This document shows, piece after piece, positions 1 to 8,140 of a stretch of 48,731 bases of DNA; within the stretch, counting starts at the first letter, position 1; each line of letters starts with the position of its first letter. The notes below the pieces were generated by a model. The model made no database searches. It had not been told where the DNA came from and saw nothing but the letters and a program-made list of their open reading frames with translations. The stretch comes from an uncultured Eubacteriales bacterium. GTDB lineage: Bacteria > Bacillota > Clostridia > Christensenellales > CAG-314. Location: NCBI GenBank assembly GCA_948938605.1, contig CARAIG010000062.1, positions 1 through 48,731 on the forward strand, read 5' to 3'. The position numbers and the translations under genes were made by a program.

Positions 1-2
1 AG

Positions 3-476
3 TACAAACTTTTCAAGGAAATCGTAACCGAACTTAAAACGCAGGAAAATGTTGACCGCTTTTACCGCGAACCAGATAAAAACGTGGGTAAGGAAGTTAC
101 TGTCGTTAAAGAAAATTTGAGTATTGATAGCTTTGTCCAAGCATTTCAAAAGTTTTTGATGAAAATGCAAGTACGAACGGGCGTGGAAAACGTTTCTAGG
201 GCAATAGTCCGCGAAAGTTTTTCCGTTCCGCAAAAAATGGCGTATATACGTGAAGTTCTGCTTGTGGAAGATAAATTTAAATTTGTCGAATTGTTTGAAT
301 CGGATGCAAGCCGCAATGAAATCGTAACTACTTTTTTGGCTGTATTGGAACTGCTTAAACTTCAATTTATACGTGTAAAACAGGCTGAGCTGTTTGAAGA
401 TATATTTATAGAAAAGCGTCCCGACGCCGATAGCGTTGAGATAGTAATGGAGGACGAGTATGAGTCTTTTGAGTAA
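3..476 (+). CDS. scpA: Segregation and condensation protein A, C-terminal part (cut by window start)
   Basis: The reading frame is open from base 3 to the stop at 474-476, so the window holds only the last 157 or so residues of a longer gene. The visible part has a variable linker, then a helical and winged-helix C-terminus ending in an acidic tail, as in ScpA. ScpA is the kleisin of the bacterial SMC complex: its C-terminal winged helix binds the SMC ATPase head and its middle binds ScpB dimers, helping to compact and segregate the chromosome. The assignment rests mainly on the C-terminal features and on scpB, which follows with a 17-bp overlap, the usual Firmicute pairing. An internal ATG at 84 is not the real start because homologous sequence continues upstream of it. 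Confidence 0.85.
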   Translation, partial: YKLFKEIVTELKTQENVDRFYREPDKNVGKEVTVVKENLSIDSFVQAFQKFLMKMQVRTGVENVSRAIVRESFSVPQKMAYIREVLLVEDKFKFVELFESDASRNEIVTTFLAVLELLKLQFIRVKQAELFEDIFIEKRPDADSVEIVMEDEYESFE

Positions 477-1098
477 TCAAATCGAAGCGATACTTTTTGT
501 ATCGGGCAAGGAAATCGAAGAAAAATTTATTAAGGAAAAACTTAATGCCGATACTAAGGACTTTGATAAAGCGGTTCAGGAGTTGACCGAAAAATATAGC
601 GGTTCGTCGGGTATACATCTGCTTCGCTTTAATAAAAAATTACAATTTGCTACTAATCCGACGTATTCGACGGAAGTGGAAGCGGTGTTGAACCCAATAA
701 AGGAAAAGGAACTTACCAACGCTATGTTGGAAACGCTTGCAATAATCGCCTACAAGCAGCCGGTTACACGTTTGGAAGTGGAAGAAATCCGCGCAGTCGA
801 CTGCACGTATTCAGTGCAAAACCTTGTGCGCTTGGGGTTGGTTGAAGTTGTGGGGCGTAGGGAAACTATCGGTAAACCGTTGCTGTTTGCTACGACCGAC
901 GACTTTTTAAAGCGTTTCTCTATTAGCGATGTAACCGATTTGCCCGACTATGAAACTTTGTTGGAAAAATTAAAGGAAATTTCAAATACCGATTTTTCGG
1001 TAAAGACCGTTGAAAAACCGATGTTCGATAAAGTCGAAGACGTCCCCGACTTTTTGGAGGGCGAACAAGTAACAAAGGTTGATGCTGACGGTGAATAA
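460..1098 (+). CDS. scpB: Segregation and condensation protein B
   Basis: This encodes 212 residues, close to the usual ScpB length. It has two winged-helix domains; the family-typical stretch LAIIAYKQPVTRLEVEEIR lies near residues 89-107, followed by the region containing GRRETIGKPLLFATTDDF. ScpB dimers bind the ScpA kleisin in the SMC-ScpAB condensin. A good ribosome binding site (GGAGG) lies six bases before the ATG at 460, inside the end of scpA, so the two are probably translationally coupled. A rho-independent terminator follows at 1143-1169, ending the scp operon. Confidence 0.93.
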   Translation: MSLLSNQIEAILFVSGKEIEEKFIKEKLNADTKDFDKAVQELTEKYSGSSGIHLLRFNKKLQFATNPTYSTEVEAVLNPIKEKELTNAMLETLAIIAYKQPVTRLEVEEIRAVDCTYSVQNLVRLGLVEVVGRRETIGKPLLFATTDDFLKRFSISDVTDLPDYETLLEKLKEISNTDFSVKTVEKPMFDKVEDVPDFLEGEQVTKVDADGE

Positions 1099-1142
1099 CT
1101 ATCGGTAGCGGTTGTAGCTTATACTTTTATAATTGAAATCAG

Positions 1143-1169
1143 GAAGCTTGCTTTGCAGGCTTCTTTTTT
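1143..1169 (+). terminator. Rho-independent terminator after scpB
   Basis: GAAGC..TGC pairs with GCA..GCTTC around a three-base loop, followed directly by six T. It lies 45 bp after the scpB stop and separates scpAB from the spore genes. Confidence 0.85.
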
Positions 1170-1306
1170 ACTTTTTCTGATTTGTAGGATTATTCATTGT
1201 TTGTTAGTTAAAGAATTGTTTACTTTTTGTTCAGTGCTTATATCAAGCGTTAATGACGCAAAAGTGTGATATTTGCTAAATAATTGTAAAATTATAGCGA
1301 AAAATG

Positions 1307-1339
1307 GCATTTTATAGTATAATATGACAAACATAGTAT
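1307..1339 (+). promoter_or_regulatory. Bipartite promoter-like motif upstream of the spoVA operon
   Basis: GCATTTT is followed 18 bases later by CATAGTAT. The same two blocks with identical spacing occur before the ynbB-like gene (24927) and the cysteine desulfurase gene (12984). The CATA core of the second block recalls -10 elements of sporulation sigma factors (E, K, G), which would suit spoVA, but the spacing is longer than the Bacillus consensus. The 1099-1412 stretch otherwise holds only the scpB terminator and AT-rich sequence. Confidence 0.4.
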
Positions 1340-1412
1340 TGTATAATATCGTTAATAACGACTTTTAATTTATTGCTTGCATATTTTTCGCTCATTTGTA
1401 AATAATTTTACT

Positions 1413-1526
1413 ATGAAATTACCTAAAAGCAAAAACTACGGTTCGAATATGGATGAGCGCGAAACTTACGTGCCAAAACAATTCGAGCTTGACAATATGG
1501 AAATAGAAAAAGTTAAAAACAGGTGA
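1413..1526 (+). CDS. Possible 37-residue leader protein before spoVAC
   Basis: An ATG at 1413 opens a 37-codon frame of charged, hydrophilic residues that stops at 1524-1526. Its stop lies inside the AGGTGA ribosome binding site of spoVAC, an arrangement suited to translational coupling. There is no convincing ribosome binding site for this ORF itself and I recognise no family. It may be a chance frame. Confidence 0.25.
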   Translation: MKLPKSKNYGSNMDERETYVPKQFELDNMEIEKVKNR

Positions 1527-1529
1527 AAG

Positions 1530-1997
1530 ATGGAAAGAAAAGGACAAATAACTTCAAGCGGCGAAATTACTAAGGCTAATTATAAATCCTATGTGTTTGA
1601 AAAAATGCCGAAAAGCTCGCATTTTAAAAATATGTTTTGGGCATTTGTAATAGGCGGTGTAATTTGCTGTATAGGACAAGCTTTTGTTGAATTGTTCAAA
1701 TTGTGGTTTCCCGTGGAAGACGCGTCGGTCTTGGCTTCGGCAACGTTAGTGCTGATCGCGGCAATTTTAACAGGGTTCGGAGTATATGACCGCATAGGCA
1801 GATTTGCCGGCGCAGGTTCAACTATACCTATTACCGGTTTTTCCAATGCGGTGGTTTCGCCGGCTTTGGAATTCCGTTCGGAAGGGTACATTTACGGCGT
1901 AGGTGCCAAAATGTTTCAAGTGGCAGGTCCTGTTATAGTAAACGGTGTTACAATTGCCGTTATAATTGCTTTGCTTACTTTGCTATTTGGGGGTTAA
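1530..1997 (+). CDS. spoVAC: Stage V sporulation protein AC
   Basis: This is a 155-residue membrane protein with a hydrophilic N-terminal 35 residues and then three to four hydrophobic segments. It carries the glycine-rich stretch with FAGAGSTIPITGFSNAVVSP that is typical of SpoVAC and SpoVAE. SpoVA proteins form the channel that loads calcium-dipicolinate into the developing spore and releases it at germination; SpoVAC behaves as a mechanosensitive pore in Bacillus. AGGTGA precedes the start by four bases. It is first in a spoVAC-spoVAD-spoVAE block, the minimal spoVA set usual in Clostridia. It is a strong marker that this organism sporulates. Confidence 0.93.
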   Translation: MERKGQITSSGEITKANYKSYVFEKMPKSSHFKNMFWAFVIGGVICCIGQAFVELFKLWFPVEDASVLASATLVLIAAILTGFGVYDRIGRFAGAGSTIPITGFSNAVVSPALEFRSEGYIYGVGAKMFQVAGPVIVNGVTIAVIIALLTLLFGG

Positions 1998-2000
1998 TAT

Positions 2001-3002
2001 ATGGATTACTACAATAGTCGATCTTTAACTTTTAGCAATGCCAACATTGTCGAAGGGTATACCGTTGCCGGACCTAAGGAAAATGAAGGCAGGTATAAGG
2101 GCTTTTTTGACTTGGCGTTAGCCGACGATATGTTTGGACAAAATACTTTTGAACGTGCCGAACGCAAAATGTTCGAGCACGCTATTGACGGAGTAATTGC
2201 TAAGGCTAATTTGGTTAATGCCGATATAAACGGCATTGTCGGCGGTGATTTGCTTAATCAAATAGTGTCAACTTCGTTTGCCGCGCGTAAGTATAACGCG
2301 GGTTTTTTGGGTCTTTATAATGCCTGCGCCACATTTGTCGAAAGTTTGATTGTGGGAGCCACGCTGGTATCCTGCGGGTATGACAATGTTGTTTGCTCCG
2401 CAGGCAGTCATTTTTCGACCGCAGAAAGGCAGTACAGATATCCTTTGGAATTGGGCGTGTTACGTTCGCCCGTTACTCAGTGGACGGCGACAGGCGTCGG
2501 GGCATCGATTGTTTCGCGCAATTCCAACGGCAAATATCCCAAAATAACGCGCGCAACGGTCGGTCGGGTAATAGATTACGGCATAATGGACGTAAATAAT
2601 ATGGGCGCGGCAATGGCTCCGTCCGCTTGTGACACGCTAGTTGCTTTCTTTCGCGAAAACAATGCGCAGCCGTCCGATTACGATGTTATTTATACGGGCG
2701 ATTTGGGCAAACTCGGCTCGGATATTTTGTTGGATTTGACCCGTCAGGAAGGTTACGACATTTCAAAGCAGCAGCACGATTGCGGCGCATCGCTTTACTG
2801 GGACGAACAGCAAACTTATCAGGGCGGCAGCGGCGCTGCATGTTCGGCGTTGGTGTTTAACGGTGTGCTGCTAGGACGTTTGCGTCGCGGCGAATATTCC
2901 AAAATATTGCTTGCGGGCACAGGCGCTTTGATGAGTCCGACTACGTCGTTTCAAGGCGATTCTATCCCTGCAATAACGCATTTGGTGGAGGTCTGTATTT
3001 AA
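2001..3002 (+). CDS. spoVAD: Stage V sporulation protein AD
   Basis: This encodes 333 residues with the thiolase-like fold of SpoVAD, including the family stretches YNACATFVESL near residue 106 and DLGKLGSDILLD near residue 234. SpoVAD sits on the outer face of the spore inner membrane and binds dipicolinic acid for uptake through the SpoVA channel. The start is three bases after the spoVAC stop, and the next gene follows one base after this stop, so the three genes form one transcription unit. The length is normal. Confidence 0.94.
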   Translation: MDYYNSRSLTFSNANIVEGYTVAGPKENEGRYKGFFDLALADDMFGQNTFERAERKMFEHAIDGVIAKANLVNADINGIVGGDLLNQIVSTSFAARKYNAGFLGLYNACATFVESLIVGATLVSCGYDNVVCSAGSHFSTAERQYRYPLELGVLRSPVTQWTATGVGASIVSRNSNGKYPKITRATVGRVIDYGIMDVNNMGAAMAPSACDTLVAFFRENNAQPSDYDVIYTGDLGKLGSDILLDLTRQEGYDISKQQHDCGASLYWDEQQTYQGGSGAACSALVFNGVLLGRLRRGEYSKILLAGTGALMSPTTSFQGDSIPAITHLVEVCI

Positions 3003-3003
3003 T

Positions 3004-3375
3004 ATGGAAACTTTTTTGATGTTTTTGAAAGCGTTTTTGGTCGGCGGCGGAATATGTTTGGTAGGGCAGATTATAATTAATTTTACGCATCTTACAAACG
3101 GTAAATTGCTGGTTTTGTTTTTAATTGTAGGCGCAATACTGGAAGGTTTCGGTCTTTACAGTCCCTTAATAAAATTTGCAGGAGCCGGCGCAAGTGTTCC
3201 CATATCGGGGTTTGGCTGCGCTTTGGTTAAAGGTGCGGTAAAATCTGCTCACGAAGAAGGTATATACGGAGCGTTGAAAGGCGGTCTTGCGGCATGCGCA
3301 ACGGGCATATCGGTTGCGATTGTTGCAGGGTATTTTGTATCCGTTTTGTTCCGTCCGCGAACAAAAAAGAAATAA
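3004..3375 (+). CDS. spoVAE: Stage V sporulation protein AE (AEb type)
   Basis: This is a 123-residue protein with three to four membrane segments. Its glycine-rich signature, containing FAGAGASVPISGFGCALVKG near residues 58-77, is paralogous to that in SpoVAC. It is a membrane component of the dipicolinate channel. GGAGG lies in the 3' end of spoVAD, and only one base separates the two genes. The sequence ends in a short basic tail. Confidence 0.92.
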   Translation: METFLMFLKAFLVGGGICLVGQIIINFTHLTNGKLLVLFLIVGAILEGFGLYSPLIKFAGAGASVPISGFGCALVKGAVKSAHEEGIYGALKGGLAACATGISVAIVAGYFVSVLFRPRTKKK

Positions 3376-3425
3376 TTGTAACCTTTGCGCATTGTTGTGA
3401 ATATAATGTGACAAAAGGAAAGGTT

Positions 3426-4106
3426 ATGTCCAGATATGCAGTAGTTAACAATGGCGCTAAACAAATTAAAAAGCGTAAAATATTGCGAAGATTGTTGTCG
3501 GCACTTGTAGCCGTAGTAATCTTCGCTATTATAATACTTGCTTGGGTTTACTGGAAGTCGATGACGCCCACAATTTTGGATGTTGCTCAAACGCGCATTA
3601 AATCCGAAACTACGCGAGCAATTAGCGAAGCCGTAAACATTGCAATGACAGATGCTTGCACGTATTCCGATTTTGTCACTATCGAAAAAAACGCCAATGA
3701 CGAAATATCGCTTATATATGCCGACAGCGTAAAGGTTAATGCGCTTGCAAGGCAGATGGCGATAGCGTCGCAAAACAAAATCAACTCGATTGCATCTTTT
3801 GACGTCAATATACCGCTAGGTACTCTTAGCGGAGTACCGTTATTGTCTGAAAAGGGACCAAAGGTAAATATTGTCGTGTCGCCGGTTGGCACAGTTAATT
3901 GTACGTTTTCCTCGACTTTTCAAACGGCGGGTATCAATCAGACTTTACATCGTATTTACATAAACGTTGAAAGCGTTGTAGATTTGATTATCCCGACTGC
4001 GCACACGCAAGTTACTACATTGACGCCGATATTATTGTGCGAAAGCGTCATTATAGGTAAAGTTCCCGATACTTTTTTGCAAGGCGGCTTTGTTTTGGGG
4101 TCTTGA
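3426..4106 (+). CDS. yunB: Sporulation protein YunB
   Basis: This encodes 226 residues. The ATG at 3426 is preceded by AAAGGAAAGG and begins the natural N-terminus: a basic stretch, then one membrane segment near residues 25-45, then an extracytoplasmic domain. The middle has the YunB signature region GVPLLSEKGPKVNIVVSPVG. In Bacillus, yunB belongs to the sigma-E regulon and affects spore formation; its biochemical role is not known. It follows spoVAE by 50 bp and may be read with it or from its own promoter. An in-frame extension upstream to 3294 overlaps spoVAE and is unlikely to be used. Confidence 0.88.
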   Translation: MSRYAVVNNGAKQIKKRKILRRLLSALVAVVIFAIIILAWVYWKSMTPTILDVAQTRIKSETTRAISEAVNIAMTDACTYSDFVTIEKNANDEISLIYADSVKVNALARQMAIASQNKINSIASFDVNIPLGTLSGVPLLSEKGPKVNIVVSPVGTVNCTFSSTFQTAGINQTLHRIYINVESVVDLIIPTAHTQVTTLTPILLCESVIIGKVPDTFLQGGFVLGS

Positions 4107-4196
4107 TTTGATAGCCCTGTTTCGTCGTTTTATTGCGTCATTGCGCCCTTTGTGTGACGTCTAGCTGTTTGTGTGATTAAATTTAGGTAAAAACTG

Positions 4197-4225
4197 TTGT
4201 CAATTTTAATTTAATTTGTTATACT
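4197..4225 (+). promoter_or_regulatory. Sigma-A promoter for the pheS-pheT leader
   Basis: TTGTCA, 17 bases, then TATACT, with a TG two bases before the -10 (extended -10). The predicted start of transcription, near 4232, is at the 5' end of the T-box leader. Confidence 0.8.
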
Positions 4226-4231
4226 TTATAT

Positions 4232-4495
4232 AAATTAACTATATTGATAACAACAGTGACGAAGTAAAGAGTTTGCGATAAACATTGATTTAGCGAGCGG
4301 GGGACGGTGTAAGCCCTGACGATGCGCAAAAAGATATTCCCTTCCGAGTTCATTCGGTGAAAAACATAGTAGCCGTTTGCGGGTAGTTCCCGTTACCGAA
4401 CTTAAAGATAAAGTTTAAAATTTGCTTTAAATTAGGTGGTACCGCGGTTATTATCGCCCTAAATTGTGCTTTTGGCATAATTTGGGGCTTTTTTA
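4232..4495 (+). promoter_or_regulatory. T-box riboswitch, tRNA-Phe specific, controlling pheS-pheT
   Basis: The conserved T-box AGGTGGTACCGCGG is at 4434-4447. Its TGGT bulge would pair with the 3' end of an uncharged tRNA whose discriminator base is A, as in tRNA-Phe. The specifier is probably TTC (Phe) at 4337-4339, just above the base of stem I, where GAAG at 4261 pairs with CTTC downstream. The competing terminator pairs GCCCTAAATT (from 4456) with AATTTGGGGC, then runs into T. Uncharged tRNA-Phe should favour the antiterminator and switch on pheST. From 4496 to 4706 I see only AT-rich leader. Confidence 0.93.
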
Positions 4496-4706
4496 TATTG
4501 TTGTATCGAAGTTTGTATAGATAAAAGTTATTGGAAAAAACATATCTAATGCAAACTTATTTTGTTAAAACAATTTAACTGTAAACTCATTACAACGTTG
4601 TCGTTATTTGCGGATACAATTTGGTTTGTCACTGTTTGGTTTATATCAAAATAGAAACAATTAATTTGTATATTTATGTAAAAGTAATATTATTTAGGAG
4701 TGTTTT

Positions 4707-5723
4707 ATGGCTAATATTCAAGAAATTAAATCGGCATTCGAAAAAGAACTTTCGACCTGTCAAACGCTTGCTCAATTGCAAGATTTAAAGGTCAAATATA
4801 TGGGTAAATCGGGTGAATTGACTTCGCTGCTTAAAGGCATCAAGGATTTGCCTGCCGAAGAACGTCCGACGTTCGGTGCAAAAGTGAACGAATTGCGCAA
4901 TATATTTGAAGAAAAGTTAAATTACAAATCTGCCGCAATGAAAGCGGCGGAATTGCAGCGTCGCATAAACGAAGAAAAAGTTGACATCAGTTTGTGCGAA
5001 ATGCAGCCCTGGGGAGCATTGCATCCTGTAACATTGGCAAAAAACGAAATTTGCAGTCTTTTAATTTCTATGGGATTCGAAGTGTTGGAAGGACCCGAAA
5101 TTGAAACAGACTATTATAATTTCCAGTCGCTGAACATTCCTTACGATCACCCGGCACGCGATATGCAGGATACATTTTATCTTGCGGACGGGATTTTGTT
5201 GCGGACGCAAACCTCTGCTATGCAGTCACGTCATATGGAAGTTAAAAAGCCACCCATTAAAATGGTATGTCCCGGTAAAGTGTACCGCTCGGACAGCGAC
5301 GCATCGCATTCGCCCGTATTTCATCAAATCGAAGGCTTGGTAGTGGACAAAAACGTAACTTTGTGTGACTTGAAGGGAACCTTGGAGTACATTGCTTCGC
5401 ACTTATTCGGCAAGGATACGAAAGTGCGCTTTCGTCCGTCATTTTTCCCGTTTACCGAACCGAGCGTCGAAGTAGACCTTACGTGTTGTAACTGCGGCGG
5501 TAAAGGTTGCTCATTGTGTAAAGGTACAGGTTGGATTGAAGTGTTGGGTGCAGGTATGGTCAACCCTAAGGTTTTGGAAAATTGCGGAATTGACAGTTCG
5601 GAGTATAACGGCTACGCATTCGGAATGGGTATTGACCGTATTGCAATGATAAAGTACGGTATTCCCGATATTCGGTTGATTTTTGAAAACGATCAACGCT
5701 TTTTAAAGCAATTCGGAAAATAA
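4707..5723 (+). CDS. pheS: Phenylalanine--tRNA ligase alpha subunit
   Basis: This encodes 338 residues, normal for the family. It has an N-terminal coiled coil (about residues 1-90), then the class II synthetase core with motif 2 (VYRSDSDASHSPVFHQIEGL), a CxxCxGxGCxxC zinc-like insertion, and motif 3 (AFGMGIDRIAM) near the C-terminus. It charges tRNA-Phe as an alpha2-beta2 enzyme with PheT. TTTAGGAGTG precedes the ATG. Expression is governed by the T-box upstream. Confidence 0.97.
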   Translation: MANIQEIKSAFEKELSTCQTLAQLQDLKVKYMGKSGELTSLLKGIKDLPAEERPTFGAKVNELRNIFEEKLNYKSAAMKAAELQRRINEEKVDISLCEMQPWGALHPVTLAKNEICSLLISMGFEVLEGPEIETDYYNFQSLNIPYDHPARDMQDTFYLADGILLRTQTSAMQSRHMEVKKPPIKMVCPGKVYRSDSDASHSPVFHQIEGLVVDKNVTLCDLKGTLEYIASHLFGKDTKVRFRPSFFPFTEPSVEVDLTCCNCGGKGCSLCKGTGWIEVLGAGMVNPKVLENCGIDSSEYNGYAFGMGIDRIAMIKYGIPDIRLIFENDQRFLKQFGK

Positions 5724-5738
5724 TAGGAGTGTAAAAAT

Positions 5739-8135
5739 ATGAAATTACCGCTTTCTTGGTTGAAAGACTATGTTGACATAACAGAAGACATTGAAACTCT
5801 ATGTAAAAAAATGGTGGACATAGGATTGGAAATAGAAGAAGTTGTCTACCTTGGCGAAAACGTAACGAACGTAAAAGTTTGCAAAATCGTAGAAATTAAC
5901 CGGCATCCCAATGCCGACAAGTTGCTTTGTTGCAAAGTGGATATCGGCAATGAAATTATCCCTATTGTTACTAACGATCACAACGTAAAAGTCGGCGACA
6001 AAGTTCCCGTTGCATTGCACGGGGCAAATTTACACAACGGCTTGCACATCACAAAAGGTAAAATGCGCGGCGAAGAATCGTTCGGTATGTTTTGCGGAAG
6101 CGAAGAATTGGGCATTAACGCCGATATGTATCCCAATGCCGATACGGACGGCGTGTTGATTTTGCGTAGCAGTGCAGTTGTAGGCGAAGACGTGCGCAAG
6201 GAAGTCGGCATAGACGATTATATTCTTGATGTAAGCGTAACTGCAAACCGACAAGACTGTAACAGCGTATTGGGGCTTGCTCGTGAAGTGGCTGTCGCGC
6301 TTGGCAAAACTTGCAAAGAGCCAGATGTGTCGTATACCGAAACATCCGTATTGACTGCCGATTTGGTTGACGTAAAAGTTAAAGCGACAGATATTTGCAA
6401 AGGGTACTATATGCAAGGGCTTACTGACGTCAAAATCGGTAAATCGCCGCTGTGGATTACAAGTCGACTTGCAAAGGTGGGCTTGCGTAGTATAAATAAT
6501 TTGGTTGACATAACAAATTACGTTTTGTTTGAAATAGGGCAACCTATGCACGCGTTTGATTACAACGATATTAGCGACAAGTGCATAATTGTACGCCGAG
6601 CCAATGACGGCGAAAGGATTATTCCCTTGGACGGCAAGGAGTATGAACTTAACTGTGAAGATTTAGTAATTGCCGATAAAAAACGTGCAGTAGGACTTGC
6701 CGGCATTATGGGCGGTGCAAATTCGGGCATTAAGGAAAGTACATCGTGTGTTTTGTTCGAATCGGCTTCGTTTGCCCGCCTAAACGTCCGTAGGACAAGC
6801 CGCAGGCTCGGTCTCAAATCGGACTCGTCCGCACGCTTTGAAAAGGGAATAGAAACATATACTAACAATTTAGGGCTTTCAAGAGCATTACATCTTGCCG
6901 AACAATTAGGCTGCGTCAAAGTAACTTGCGGAAGAATAAGCATAGGTAAGGTTGCCGAAGCTAAAAAGGTGGCGTTTAAAAAGGACAGGATTAAAAGCTT
7001 GCTCGGAATAGAAATCCCCGAAGAAAAAATCGTTTCTATTTTGGAATCGTTGAATATTCAAACCGAAATTAAAAAAGGTAAAGTTGCTTGCGTAGTTCCG
7101 CCGTATCGCGACGACATTTCGCGCGATTGCGATATTATAGAAGAGATAATCAGGGTATACGGCTACGATAATATTACGGGTACTTTGTTGGAAAAATCCC
7201 AAGTTACTTGCGGCGGTAAAACATCGGACGAAAAACGTGTAGACGATATCAAAAATTTGCTTACAGGTATGCGCTATAACGAATGTATTTTCTATTCGTT
7301 TGGCGGCAAGGAACTGTTTGCAAAAGCCAGCGTTGCACCTGTGGATGAAAATAACTATATAAGACTTATCAATCCCATTGGCGAAGATTTGTCTCTTATG
7401 AATAGGGATTTGGCGCCTAATATGTTGCAATGCGTGGCGTTGAACTTGTCCCGTAATAATACCGACTTGCGTTTGTTTGAAGTGGGCAGGGTGTATTTGG
7501 CGGACAAACTTCCGCTTTCGGACTTACCGTACGAACAACCGCGTATTTCGATGTGCGCAGTAGACGTTGCATTCGAAGACTTCCGTGCGGACGTTTTGCA
7601 AGTAATACGCTATTTTGCAAAAAACAATGTTAAATTGGTAAGGTCGGATAGCTCTGTTTTGCATCCCGGCATATCGGCCGACATAATGATAGACAATGTA
7701 TTTTGCGGATATTTTGGAAAAGTTCACCCGCAAGTTGTCGATAATTTTGAAATTAAATGTAACTGTATGTATGCGGAATTGTATCTTGACAAACTTTTGG
7801 AAATTAAAAACCGAATTGTTGAAATGTCAAACGGCGATATGCGTTTCCGTCCGTTTGCTAAGTTTCCGTCGGTAACGCGCGACTTTGCTTTTGTATGCAG
7901 TGAAGACATTGCCGCGCAAGATATTTTAGATGAATTTTTATGTTTGCCGTTGGTTGAAAACGCTAAATTGTTTGACGTCTATCGCAGTGAGCAAATCGGC
8001 GCAGGCAAAAAGAGTTTGGCTATTTCGGTAACTTTCCAAGATCAAAACAAAACCTTGCAAGATTCCGACGTGGAAAAGCAGTCGGGTAAGGCATTAAAGA
8101 ACATTAACGCTAAATACGGTGCGACGTTAAGATAA
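5739..8135 (+). CDS. pheT: Phenylalanine--tRNA ligase beta subunit
   Basis: This encodes 798 residues, full length. It has an N-terminal tRNA-binding OB domain with NRHPNADKLLCCKVDIG near residues 52-68, then the B3/B4 editing region, the B5 domain and class II-like core, and a C-terminal ferredoxin-fold anticodon-binding domain (from RFRPFAKFPSVTRDFAFV). It holds tRNA-Phe and hydrolyses mischarged Tyr-tRNA-Phe. It starts 15 bp after pheS with TAGGAGTG as ribosome binding site. Confidence 0.97.
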   Translation: MKLPLSWLKDYVDITEDIETLCKKMVDIGLEIEEVVYLGENVTNVKVCKIVEINRHPNADKLLCCKVDIGNEIIPIVTNDHNVKVGDKVPVALHGANLHNGLHITKGKMRGEESFGMFCGSEELGINADMYPNADTDGVLILRSSAVVGEDVRKEVGIDDYILDVSVTANRQDCNSVLGLAREVAVALGKTCKEPDVSYTETSVLTADLVDVKVKATDICKGYYMQGLTDVKIGKSPLWITSRLAKVGLRSINNLVDITNYVLFEIGQPMHAFDYNDISDKCIIVRRANDGERIIPLDGKEYELNCEDLVIADKKRAVGLAGIMGGANSGIKESTSCVLFESASFARLNVRRTSRRLGLKSDSSARFEKGIETYTNNLGLSRALHLAEQLGCVKVTCGRISIGKVAEAKKVAFKKDRIKSLLGIEIPEEKIVSILESLNIQTEIKKGKVACVVPPYRDDISRDCDIIEEIIRVYGYDNITGTLLEKSQVTCGGKTSDEKRVDDIKNLLTGMRYNECIFYSFGGKELFAKASVAPVDENNYIRLINPIGEDLSLMNRDLAPNMLQCVALNLSRNNTDLRLFEVGRVYLADKLPLSDLPYEQPRISMCAVDVAFEDFRADVLQVIRYFAKNNVKLVRSDSSVLHPGISADIMIDNVFCGYFGKVHPQVVDNFEIKCNCMYAELYLDKLLEIKNRIVEMSNGDMRFRPFAKFPSVTRDFAFVCSEDIAAQDILDEFLCLPLVENAKLFDVYRSEQIGAGKKSLAISVTFQDQNKTLQDSDVEKQSGKALKNINAKYGATLR

Positions 8136-8140
8136 CTGAG

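Noticed and set aside
3294..3425. Longer yunB start.
   Set aside because: It overlaps spoVAE in another frame; the ATG at 3426 has a good ribosome binding site and the expected N-terminus.
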